The translations under genes and the position numbers were made by a program. Below, piece by piece: positions 1 through 5,657 of a stretch of DNA of 5,657 bases. Numbering within the stretch: position 1 is the stretch's first letter; every line of letters begins with the position of its first letter. Under the pieces are notes generated by a model. That model did not search any database. It was not told the origin of the DNA and worked only from the letters and a program-made list of their open reading frames with translations. Source of the stretch: Clostridia bacterium (lineage in GTDB: Bacteria; Bacillota; Clostridia; Oscillospirales; CAG-272); the NCBI GenBank assembly GCA_017461825.1, contig JAFTXB010000014.1, forward strand, positions 1 to 5,657, given 5' to 3'.

Positions 1-723
1 GTCTGTAAACGCATTGTTTTTGTCTACAGAATATGCATATGCATACATGGTGCAATCATAGACACAACAATCGTCAATGGTACCGCTTGAATAACCGGTT
101 ACACCTCCAATTTTGCTCTCCGTCCTTGCGGGATTTGTATCTTTTACTGTGCTGCTTCTGCCATCCATATAGGAATCTGTAACGGTACAACTTTGAATCA
201 ATCCATAATTAATTCCCGTTACACCTCCTACATAAACGATAAGGGCAGTGGATTTTCCAGCATCAACATCATTCGCTCCGTACAGATAAACATCTTCCAC
301 CGTACAATTTAAAATCTCTCCTCTGTTTTCTCCCGCAACCGCACCAACATGTAAGCCGGATGTATCATACTTGTTTGCGATTATTTTAACGGAATAAACA
401 TCTGCAATGCCATTGTCTTTTCCAATAATCAGGTTTTTCACAACGGCACCCGCTTCAATTTTTCCAAAGAAGCCTGCATATACTCCGCCGGTTGAAATGT
501 TGAAATTAAATATACGGTGACCGTTCCCGTCAAATGTACCGTAGAAATCGGGAATCCCTACAAAAGAAGCATTCTTGTTGGCATCCATCTCCATATCGAT
601 ATCATTATAGAGCTTAAAGCAAAGTTTCGCGTTTTGACGGTAAGCAGACCCATCAGCCAAATGAATGAGATGGGCCGCCTCTGTAATCAAATACGGTCTG
701 ATCTTTGTCCCCAAACCGCTTGC
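1..723 (-). other. GLUG-type distal domain, cut by window edge (residues 1600-1840)
   Basis: The domain opens with GLGTKIRPYLI at 1602-1612 followed by an 'A-x-x-L-x-x-L' helix, the usual entry to this type of domain. YGTFDGNGH lies at 1660-1668, and GFFG at 1683-1686 is followed by VVKNLIIG. Three GLUG-like motifs follow: 1726-1741 (GAVAGENRGEILNC), 1765-1780 (GGVTGINYGLIQSC) and 1805-1820 (GGVTGYSSGTIDDC). Each is a G-x-V-x-G...G-x-I...C rung with a terminal Cys, about 40 residues apart. GLUG motifs occur in secreted and adhesin-like proteins and probably form beta-helix rungs. The array is still running at the window edge, so more rungs, and any wall-sorting or dockerin signal, would lie beyond it. 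Confidence 0.8.
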
Positions 724-3700
724 AAAGTCGGCATTACGCTCACCAACGGTAAAGTGGAACACACGCGCTTCGGCATAGCTACTGTAGTCGGGCTTTCCAT
801 TCTTATTGTCAAGCACAACAACTGTAAAGGTTTTTCCGTTGATACAGGAAGAATCAACAGTCAACACACCGGTTCTTTCCCCAATCGTTCCCACCCCCGA
901 AAGACCGCCATATACAATGTCATTTTCGGTGAGAACCTGCGCAGTATCCCAATGCCCGTCTACCATCACGTAGAAGAATTTGTGAGCCGCGGTATTATAG
1001 AGATATTTACTCGGAACACCCGTCATTTGAAGTACATCGCCCGGTAGCAAATTGTCCTTTGTTCCTTTGGTATATCCATATGTCCCATATTGATCTGTCA
1101 CCTTGTACGCATCAAAGCATGCAACGTATTCTTCATCGGGCAACCATTCGCAATACAGGGTAATATTTCCGTATGTTCCAACGGGAAGTGCTGTAACAGG
1201 TTCGCCGGTACAAGCTTCGTCGGTGTACCAACCGTTAAAGCGGTTTCCGGTTTTAATGGTCACATAAGCGCTTAAATCCAGCGGCGTTTGCTCAACGGTG
1301 TAGACAACCGGATCAATCGTTTTTCCCCCGTTGGTTTCAAAGGTAACGGTATATTCGATCGGAGCAAGCCACTTTGCATAAAAGGTTTTGTTACCCGTCG
1401 TTCCCTTTTTGATCTCAGTAATGGGATTGCCTTCAAAGTCCTCATTATCATACCAAAGAGCGTCAGGATAACCGTTCTTTGAAGAAATCGCCAAAACGAA
1501 CGCGTCCTCAACCGTGTATGTGATCGGATCTACCGGACTTCCGGCAGTGACAAAGGTGATTTGATATTTGATCGGTGTGCATACCGTTTTGACCTCAATA
1601 TTTTGAGCCTGGATTGCATATGGTTCCCATTCACAAGCATAGCCTTCATGCGTGGGAATCGCAGGCAAAGCCAGCGAAACAGTCTCCACCGTAAAGGTTT
1701 GCGTGCCTATCACTTGACCGTTGTGCTCAAAGGTTGCGGTATACTCAATAGGAGCCAACCGCTTGGCGTACAGTGTCTTATTACCCGTGGTTCCCTTGGT
1801 AATCGCCATAATAGGAGTGCCCTCAAAATTCTCGGTTTCATACCACAACTCAAACGTATATCCTGCTTGTGTGGTGGTCGGGAGCGAAAATCCATCCAAA
1901 ACCGTGTAAGTGATTGGAGCAATTGAACTGCCGCCATTTGTTACAAAGGTGACCGTATATTCTTGCGGTGTACATCTTGCTATCAAAGTAATATCATGTG
2001 CCGCAATTTGGTAATTCGGCCATTCACATTTTTGATACCCCTCATGAGCAGGAGTTTGCGGTAGAGTTAACGCTTTTGTCTCCACCGTAAATTTCTGCGT
2101 TCCGAGGACGGTTCCATCGTGAATAAAGGTAGCAGTATACTCGATCGGTGTGCACACGGTGCGAACCGTAATATTTTCGGTACCCAGCTCATAGGTTTCC
2201 CAATTGCAAACATAGCCCTCATGCGCAGATATTGCGGGAGCAGTCAGGATTTGCGTTTCAACGGTAAAATTCTTTTCAGCCACCACTTTTCCGTTGTGCA
2301 CAAACGTCGCAGTGTAAACATTGGCTGTACATATACTGTTGACCGTAATATCAGCCGCAATGATCTCATAGTCTCCCCAAACACAGGTGTATCCTGTATG
2401 TGTGGGAAGTGTCGGAAAATCAAGCGTTTTCGTTTCCACCGTAAAGGTTTGTGTGCCTATCACTTGACCGTTATGCTGAAACGTCGCGGTATAAACGTTG
2501 GCTGTACAAACGCTGTTGACCGTAATATCGGCCGCAACGATCTCATAGTCTCCCCAAACACAGGCATATCCTGTATGCGTGGGAAGCGCCGGAAGATCAA
2601 GTGCTTTCGTCTCCACCGTAAAGGTTTGCGTACTTATCACTTGACCGTTGTGCTGAAATGTCGCGGTATAAACATTGGCTGTGCATATGCTGTTAACCGT
2701 AATATCAGCTGCCGCAAGCTCAAAATTCTCCCAAACACAAGTATAGCCAATATGTGAAGAAATTGCAGGCGGCGTCAAGGTCTTTGTCTCAACCGTAAAA
2801 ATCAGCGTGTCAACAATTTTCCCAAGATGCTTAAAGACCGCCGTATACTCAACAGCCTTCCACTTTGCCCAGTAAACTCTGTTTTGAATGGATCCTTTCG
2901 GAATTTCGGTTATCTGATCTCCTTTGAGATCAGCATTGTCATACCATCCCAAAAATTCGTAGTGTTGACGCTCCGGAACAGGTAACGTAATAGCAGCATC
3001 TGTAACAGTAAACTCAATCGCGTCTACTTTGGTGCCATTGTTTGATTCAAAGGATGCCTCATACGTGATCTTTTCCCAAACCGCGTACAAATGAATAATT
3101 CCCTTCTTTTCCTTAAAGAGCTCTGCTTGGTCGTCATAAACCTTGGCTCCGTATTGCTCGGTTGCCCACCCCTTAAAAATATACCCCTTTCTCGTATACT
3201 TATTTACAGGCAATTTTGCAGATGTTCCCGTCGCGATTTTAAATTCGGTCTCCATATCGCCCTCGGCATCTTCCGCGTTGGAATGGAATGAGATTTGATC
3301 AGCATCCCCTGCCCAAACAGCATAAAGCGTGTACTCATGCTCTGCCCCCATAATAAAAATTCCACCTTGCGTATAGGCAATCGGCGCATCTTTATCGGCA
3401 GAAAAAGCCCAGTGTGAAAAATGGTAGCCTTCATTTTCAAAGGTGCACTCGGGCAGTTTAACCTGTTCTCCATAGACAATGTCCATAGAGGGCATCCCAC
3501 CCTTGCCGCCATTGGGATCGAAGTGAAGCTTGTTGACGTTTTTCTGCCACTTTGCATAGAGAACGACCTCGGTCTTATCCCCCATTGTGAATTCAACCTT
3601 GTTGGTGTAAACCACCTCACCGTCAGGTGTCAAAGCCCAACCAATAAAAGAACATCCCACTTTGGTAAACTTATTTTCGGGCAAACGCTGTGTTGTCCCA

Positions 3701-5520
3701 TAATCCATCAAAATATCTGCCATAACGCCTTCACCACCGTTTTTGTCAAACTTTACGGTGTTGGTATCAATTTCCCATTGCGCATAGAGCGTATAGCTTT
3801 GATTTGTCCCCATCGTATACTTGGCTTGGTCGGTATATACCACTTCTCCCGTAGGGGTCGTGCTCCATCCCAAAAATGAAGCCCCTATTTTTGTAAATGT
3901 ATTTTGGGGAAGCTTGGCACTCTCCCCGGGTTTCAGCTCAAAGGAGTCCATTTCCCCAGTACCGCCATGAGCATTGAATATCACAGTATTTGTATTCACC
4001 TTGAAACGGGCATACAACGTGTGATCTTCAGCGGTGTGCATCACGCTGTCCTGTTCAATTTTTCTACCGTTTGTCGCGGCGGTAAACCATCCTAAAAAGG
4101 TATAACCGGCTTTTTCAACATTTTCAGGAAGGCCTTCATACGTGCCATCATAAGCAACCATTACCGTTCGATTTTCAACGTAACCACCATTGGTTATTAA
4201 TGTAACAGCATAGCAATTGGGACTCCATTTTGCCTTCAACTTGATATCTTTTTTGACAGTATCATCTGTAAAATCCCATAGGTGTTCCTCATAAAACCAT
4301 CCTACAAATGAATATCCAATCTTTTCCGGTGTGTTTGGTTCAATTGCTAAACTGTCGCGATTAACGATCTGTCGCTCAATTTCACCTGCACCGTTAGTGT
4401 CAAATGTAACGATTGGATGCCGTTCCGCAAGGGCATAAAAACTAAAGTGCGTTGTTGTAAAAGATATGCTATTATTAGCAACCGAAACAGCAAATGGAAT
4501 TTCCTCATACACCTCATCTGAGATCACATGATAAAGTTTTAAAGCGCTTGTATCATAACCTTCCGGAATCGGAAGCTCCACCGTAATATTGCCGTCAAAA
4601 ACGAGCGGTCGTTTGCCGTTTGAGAGCGAGAGATCGTACAACACAAACTTTTCGGTCTCATTACGCAATGCATTTTTTGCATCAACATAAGCCGACGAGC
4701 CTTTTAGATGCTCCTCAACCTTTGGTACGATCGAAATTTTCTCAAATAACGAAACTGCGTCGTGCGGAATATGAAACACAACCCCGCTTTCCTTGTGCGT
4801 TTTGATGGGAGTGTAAGAATAAAGGCAGGTAAATGCAGCAATCAGCAATAAGAGAGCACCGAAAATTACAGAACCAACGATGATTGCCCTCTTCTTTTTA
4901 CATTCTTTTATGTATAATTCATGCTCTTCTTGCAATTGATTATACATCCCCATTAGCAAATCAACAGAATTCTGCTCATTAGAAGCTGTTTTGCTTTTAT
5001 CCTCCTCATATTTCTCCGCAAATTTTTGGCAAGTTTTACAAATAGATTGGATTTTTAGCCCCATTGCCTCTCTATTCTCAGTATTTCCGCGTAACACATC
5101 TCGATAGACATCCGGATTAAAGCCGTGGGTCAATTTTGCAACACATAACATTGCAAAAAAGGGATTTCCATAAAACTTCGAAAAATACGGACGCATATCT
5201 GCATAAGCCTTGTTTACTCTCGACTCATACTTATCCCAATTATCGTCGTTACAGGCAACTAAAACCTCGTTTGCAAACGTAGAAAACGACCAGAGCGCTT
5301 CTTTTTCATTCGCATCAAAAGTGCCGAACTTCCGCATGCAGGCATTGCATACTACTTTATCATATTTTCCTGCCGTTTTATGTTCCAAAGGCTCTCCACA
5401 AGATGGACAACGCCAATTCTTTGGCTTTTCCAAAACAACTCGACTTCCCGCCAAATCATTCTTCAAGCCATCTATTTCTTGTTGAGTATTTTCGCGATCG
5501 ACTTCATAATTTTCAGACAT
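1..5520 (-). CDS. Giant single-pass membrane surface protein: zinc ribbon, TM helix, InlB/Flg_new-type repeats, GLUG domain (C-terminus missing)
   Basis: The frame is open from the ATG at 5520 to position 1, giving 1840 codons with no stop, so the gene is partial at its 3' end. An in-frame TAG at 5548-5550 closes the frame upstream. The ATG has a purine-rich Shine-Dalgarno and a sigma-A promoter ahead of it. Domains in order by residue: cytoplasmic zinc ribbon and helical head (1-211), TM helix (212-234), membrane-proximal beta domain (237-366), seven InlB/Flg_new-like repeats (370-889), five cysteine-pair modules (890-1186), a mixed array (1187-1461), an unassigned segment (1462-1599) and a GLUG-type domain (1600-1840 and beyond). 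Lysines and arginine just before the helix predict N-inside, C-outside topology without a cleaved signal peptide. Flg_new/InlB and GLUG modules are typical of surface adhesins, so a role in attachment or surface interaction is inferred; no catalytic motif was seen. Function is not established and no gene name is recognised. Confidence 0.93.
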   Translation of the reverse strand, partial: MSENYEVDRENTQQEIDGLKNDLAGSRVVLEKPKNWRCPSCGEPLEHKTAGKYDKVVCNACMRKFGTFDANEKEALWSFSTFANEVLVACNDDNWDKYESRVNKAYADMRPYFSKFYGNPFFAMLCVAKLTHGFNPDVYRDVLRGNTENREAMGLKIQSICKTCQKFAEKYEEDKSKTASNEQNSVDLLMGMYNQLQEEHELYIKECKKKRAIIVGSVIFGALLLLIAAFTCLYSYTPIKTHKESGVVFHIPHDAVSLFEKISIVPKVEEHLKGSSAYVDAKNALRNETEKFVLYDLSLSNGKRPLVFDGNITVELPIPEGYDTSALKLYHVISDEVYEEIPFAVSVANNSISFTTTHFSFYALAERHPIVTFDTNGAGEIERQIVNRDSLAIEPNTPEKIGYSFVGWFYEEHLWDFTDDTVKKDIKLKAKWSPNCYAVTLITNGGYVENRTVMVAYDGTYEGLPENVEKAGYTFLGWFTAATNGRKIEQDSVMHTAEDHTLYARFKVNTNTVIFNAHGGTGEMDSFELKPGESAKLPQNTFTKIGASFLGWSTTPTGEVVYTDQAKYTMGTNQSYTLYAQWEIDTNTVKFDKNGGEGVMADILMDYGTTQRLPENKFTKVGCSFIGWALTPDGEVVYTNKVEFTMGDKTEVVLYAKWQKNVNKLHFDPNGGKGGMPSMDIVYGEQVKLPECTFENEGYHFSHWAFSADKDAPIAYTQGGIFIMGAEHEYTLYAVWAGDADQISFHSNAEDAEGDMETEFKIATGTSAKLPVNKYTRKGYIFKGWATEQYGAKVYDDQAELFKEKKGIIHLYAVWEKITYEASFESNNGTKVDAIEFTVTDAAITLPVPERQHYEFLGWYDNADLKGDQITEIPKGSIQNRVYWAKWKAVEYTAVFKHLGKIVDTLIFTVETKTLTPPAISSHIGYTCVWENFELAAADITVNSICTANVYTATFQHNGQVISTQTFTVETKALDLPALPTHTGYACVWGDYEIVAADITVNSVCTANVYTATFQHNGQVIGTQTFTVETKTLDFPTLPTHTGYTCVWGDYEIIAADITVNSICTANVYTATFVHNGKVVAEKNFTVETQILTAPAISAHEGYVCNWETYELGTENITVRTVCTPIEYTATFIHDGTVLGTQKFTVETKALTLPQTPAHEGYQKCEWPNYQIAAHDITLIARCTPQEYTVTFVTNGGSSIAPITYTVLDGFSLPTTTQAGYTFELWYETENFEGTPIMAITKGTTGNKTLYAKRLAPIEYTATFEHNGQVIGTQTFTVETVSLALPAIPTHEGYACEWEPYAIQAQNIEVKTVCTPIKYQITFVTAGSPVDPITYTVEDAFVLAISSKNGYPDALWYDNEDFEGNPITEIKKGTTGNKTFYAKWLAPIEYTVTFETNGGKTIDPVVYTVEQTPLDLSAYVTIKTGNRFNGWYTDEACTGEPVTALPVGTYGNITLYCEWLPDEEYVACFDAYKVTDQYGTYGYTKGTKDNLLPGDVLQMTGVPSKYLYNTAAHKFFYVMVDGHWDTAQVLTENDIVYGGLSGVGTIGERTGVLTVDSSCINGKTFTVVVLDNKNGKPDYSSYAEARVFHFTVGERNADFASGLGTKIRPYLITEAAHLIHLADGSAYRQNAKLCFKLYNDIDMEMDANKNASFVGIPDFYGTFDGNGHRIFNFNISTGGVYAGFFGKIEAGAVVKNLIIGKDNGIADVYSVKIIANKYDTSGLHVGAVAGENRGEILNCTVEDVYLYGANDVDAGKSTALIVYVGGVTGINYGLIQSCTVTDSYMDGRSSTVKDTNPARTESKIGGVTGYSSGTIDDCCVYDCTMYAYAYSVDKNNAFTD
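724..1137 (-). other. Unassigned beta-rich segment between stalk and distal domain (residues 1462-1599)
   Basis: About 138 residues lie between the last repeat and the GLUG-type domain. The segment has alternating hydrophobic stretches, such as HKFFYVMVDG, TGVLTVDSS, KTFTVVVLDN and ARVFHFTVG, separated by glycine- and asparagine-rich turns. It also contains a PGDVLQMTG motif. This looks like an Ig-like or other beta-sandwich fold of one or two subdomains. No specific family is recognised from the sequence alone. It does not match either repeat type in this protein. Its place between the stalk and the distal domain suggests a linker or a binding module. Confidence 0.5.
1138..1962 (-). repeat. 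Mixed array R8-A6-R9-R10 of both repeat types
   Basis: Residues 1187-1461 alternate the two module types: R8 1187-1257 and R9 1317-1387 are InlB/Flg_new-like with a 'KGTTGNKT' turn before the last strand. A6 1258-1316 is a cysteine-pair module (C1296, C1314). R10 1388-1461 is a more standard repeat with FNGWYTDEAC and ITLYCEW. Together with A5, the order A5-R8 then A6-R9 is one two-module unit present twice. R8 has Arg (R1254) where the closing AKW motif should have Trp. R9 has AGS in place of the usual NGG in its first strand. These modules continue the extracellular stalk. Confidence 0.82.
1963..2853 (-). repeat. Five tandem cysteine-pair modules, A1-A5 (about 59 residues, 177-183 bp each)
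   Basis: Residues 890-1186 form five head-to-tail modules: A1 890-949, A2 950-1008, A3 1009-1067, A4 1068-1125, A5 1126-1186. The shared pattern is YTA-x-F-x-H-x-G, then FTVET, then LP...H-x-GY, a C-x-W or CEW, and a final ITV...CT. Every module has two cysteines 18 residues apart: 928/946, 987/1005, 1046/1064, 1105/1123 and 1165/1183. The modules look like a shortened relative of the InlB/Flg_new repeat that lacks the GW...LYAKW half. A2 and A3 are the closest pair, differing at about 20 of 177 bases by hand comparison, and 7 of 59 residues. A1, A4 and A5 are more divergent. Confidence 0.85.
2854..4413 (-). repeat. Seven tandem InlB B-repeat / Flg_new (Listeria-Bacteroides) modules, R1-R7
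   Basis: Residues 370-889 divide into seven modules. Each opens with a beta strand of the type V-x-F-x-x-N-G-G, continues with LP...F/Y...GY-x-F-x-GW, and closes with LYAxW. Approximate limits by residue: R1 370-432, R2 433-506, R3 507-582, R4 583-658, R5 659-736, R6 737-815, R7 816-889. R3-R6 carry the longer middle with a 'GW-x-x-x-x-x-G-E-V-V-Y-T' turn and a 'MG' before the last strand. R2 closes with ARF where the others have a Trp. This is the beta-grasp-like repeat known from Listeria InlB and many gut Bacillota surface proteins. The copies are divergent in DNA sequence, which points to an old array. They should form an extended extracellular stalk. Confidence 0.88.
4423..4812 (-). other. 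Membrane-proximal extracellular beta domain ending in HFSFYA (residues 237-366)
   Basis: After the membrane helix comes a 130-residue segment without repeats. Its second half reads as a beta domain: a strand with VELPIPEGYD, a segment resembling LKLYHVISDE, a stretch about 'IPFAVSVANNSISF', and a terminal THFSFYALAE. In Clostridia surface proteins, a C-terminal 'T-x-H-F-S-x-Y-A' strand after an 'LPIPEGYD'-like strand is a familiar pattern for a small beta-sandwich placed beside repeats or anchors. The family assignment is from memory of that pattern and not from a search. It probably spaces the stalk from the membrane. Confidence 0.6.
4819..4887 (-). other. Single transmembrane helix (residues 212-234)
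   Basis: About 23 consecutive hydrophobic or small residues run from A212 to Y234, rich in Ile, Val, Leu, Ala and Phe. They directly follow a basic cluster (K208, K209, K210, R211). By the positive-inside rule the preceding 211 residues are cytoplasmic and the remaining 1600 or more are exported. Its distance from the N-terminus makes this a membrane anchor (type II orientation) and not a cleaved signal peptide. No other strongly hydrophobic segment was seen in the translated part. Confidence 0.9.
4888..5520 (-). other. N-terminal cytoplasmic head with zinc ribbon (residues 1-211)
   Basis: Residues 38-61 contain CPSCG (C38, C41) and CNAC (C58, C61), the CxxC-x16-CxxC arrangement of a treble-clef or zinc-ribbon fold that would bind one structural zinc. 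Residues 64-205 are rich in charged and aromatic residues and look mainly helical. They include a second pair, CKTC (C161, C164), and a lone C126. The stretch just before the membrane (about 185-211) is rich in Glu, Lys and Gln, with a basic cluster at 208-211. N-terminal zinc ribbons followed by one TM helix are a recurring layout in Bacillota membrane proteins of unknown role. A sensing or protein-protein contact role on the cytoplasmic side is inference only. Confidence 0.75.
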
Positions 5521-5528
5521 GCTATATA

Positions 5529-5540
5529 CCCCCACCTTCT
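5529..5540 (-). promoter_or_regulatory. Ribosome binding site for the start at 5520
   Basis: The minus strand reads AGAAGGTGGGGG, then eight bases (TATATAGC), then ATG. The AAGG and GGTGG parts can pair with the 16S anti-Shine-Dalgarno end, although the match is an imperfect AGGAGG. An alternative in-frame GTG at 5533-5535 lies inside this element and is therefore a less likely start. The next in-frame ATG is codon 62, after the zinc ribbon, so the start at 5520 is preferred. Confidence 0.75.
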
Positions 5541-5569
5541 CATTATGCTAAGTAATATGTCTTAAAGGT
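5534..5569 (-). promoter_or_regulatory. Possible leader hairpin that covers the Shine-Dalgarno
   Basis: In the predicted transcript leader, ACCTT (5565-5569) is the exact complement of AAGGT (5534-5538), which is part of the Shine-Dalgarno. One further T-G pair is possible inside. The enclosed loop of about 26 bases contains a weak inner pairing between CATATTA and TAATG. Pairing would hide the ribosome site, but the stem is only five or six pairs, so it may be chance. Confidence 0.25.
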
Positions 5570-5585
5570 ACTTTTTTACAATCAT

Positions 5586-5614
5586 ATTATATCATGTAAT
5601 ATAAACAAAGTCAA
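5586..5614 (-). promoter_or_regulatory. Sigma-A (sigma-70 type) promoter of the surface protein gene
   Basis: On the minus strand a -35 box TTGACT (5609-5614) is followed after exactly 17 bases by a perfect -10 box TATAAT (5586-5591). One -35 base departs from the TTGACA consensus. Transcription would start near 5578-5580, giving a leader of about 58-60 bases before the ATG. The surrounding sequence is very AT-rich, as expected for a Bacillota promoter. No second promoter of equal quality was seen. Confidence 0.85.
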
Positions 5615-5632
5615 TTATATCTCCTAAAAATG

Positions 5633-5646
5633 TTAAGAACACTTAA
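5633..5646. repeat. Short inverted repeat upstream of the promoter
   Basis: TTAAG-aaca-CTTAA is a perfect five-base inverted repeat with a four-base gap, lying about 19 bases upstream of the -35 box. It could be a regulator site or the remains of an upstream terminator, since it is flanked by A and T runs. In such AT-rich DNA it may also be coincidental. The upstream gene is outside the window. Confidence 0.2.
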
Positions 5647-5657
5647 AAAACATAATA

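Noticed and set aside
517..1047. Open frame of 176 codons on the plus strand
   Set aside because: It lies fully opposite the unassigned segment and GLUG-type domain, whose minus-strand translation is clearly protein-like. No ribosome site or family resemblance was seen.
2119..2757. Open frame of 212 codons on the plus strand with internal repeats
   Set aside because: It is the antisense shadow of the A modules. Its repeat period simply mirrors the 177-bp period of the minus-strand gene, and it shows no recognisable protein features or start signal.
1573..2853. Regularly spaced repeats that might suggest a CRISPR array
   Set aside because: The unit is about 177 bp, is coding throughout in one frame, and diverges by codon, with no short identical repeats separated by unique spacers.
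3204..3620. Open frame of 138 codons on the minus strand in another frame
   Set aside because: It overlaps repeats R4-R6 in a shifted frame. The main frame carries the conserved repeat motifs without interruption, so this one is a shadow and not a sign of frameshift.
1..5520. Possible pseudogene or frameshift because of the large size and repeats
   Set aside because: Reading the frame through by hand gave recognisable modules from start to window edge with no stop or frame change, so the gene looks intact within the window.
5582..5614. Possible leader peptide: TTG start after AGGAG (5621-5625), ten codons then TGA, on the minus strand
   Set aside because: It overlaps the -35 and -10 boxes, so it could be transcribed only from a further upstream promoter, for which there is no good evidence.
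5616..5621. Second TATAAT on the minus strand upstream of the main promoter
   Set aside because: No acceptable -35 box lies 16-18 bases upstream; the nearest candidate, TTAAGT, is 21 bases away.

Overview
The window is almost entirely one very large gene on the minus strand. It starts at 5520 and runs in one uninterrupted frame off the left edge at position 1. That gives 1840 codons with no stop, so the C-terminus lies outside. The only other DNA is 137 bases of AT-rich leader and promoter sequence (5521-5657).

The organism is most likely a member of the Bacillota, probably an anaerobic gut-type Clostridia. The support is a textbook sigma-A promoter, a purine-rich ribosome binding site, moderate G+C, and a surface protein built from Listeria-Bacteroides (InlB B-repeat / Flg_new) modules followed by a GLUG-type domain. 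No marker gene is present, so this placement is inference.

The protein, from its N-terminus (right to left on the map), is laid out as follows. A predicted cytoplasmic head of about 211 residues carries a CxxC...CxxC zinc ribbon (C38, C41, C58, C61) and a second CxxC pair (C161, C164). A single transmembrane helix follows (about 212-234), preceded by a basic cluster. A membrane-proximal beta domain (about 237-366) ends in an HFSFYA motif. Then come sixteen repeat modules (370-1461) of two kinds: ten InlB/Flg_new-like modules (R, 63-79 residues) and six shorter 58-61 residue modules (A), each A module with a cysteine pair exactly 18 residues apart. An unassigned beta-rich segment (about 1462-1599) leads into a GLUG-type predicted beta-helix or beta-sheet domain (about 1600 onward), cut by the window edge. 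The topology suggests a type II membrane protein with a long extracellular stalk and a distal putative binding domain.

The most distinctive points are the coupling of a cytoplasmic zinc ribbon to a giant adhesin-like exterior, the conserved cysteine pairs in every A module, and the layered duplications within the repeat array. No mobile element, CRISPR array, RNA gene or second protein-coding gene is supported.
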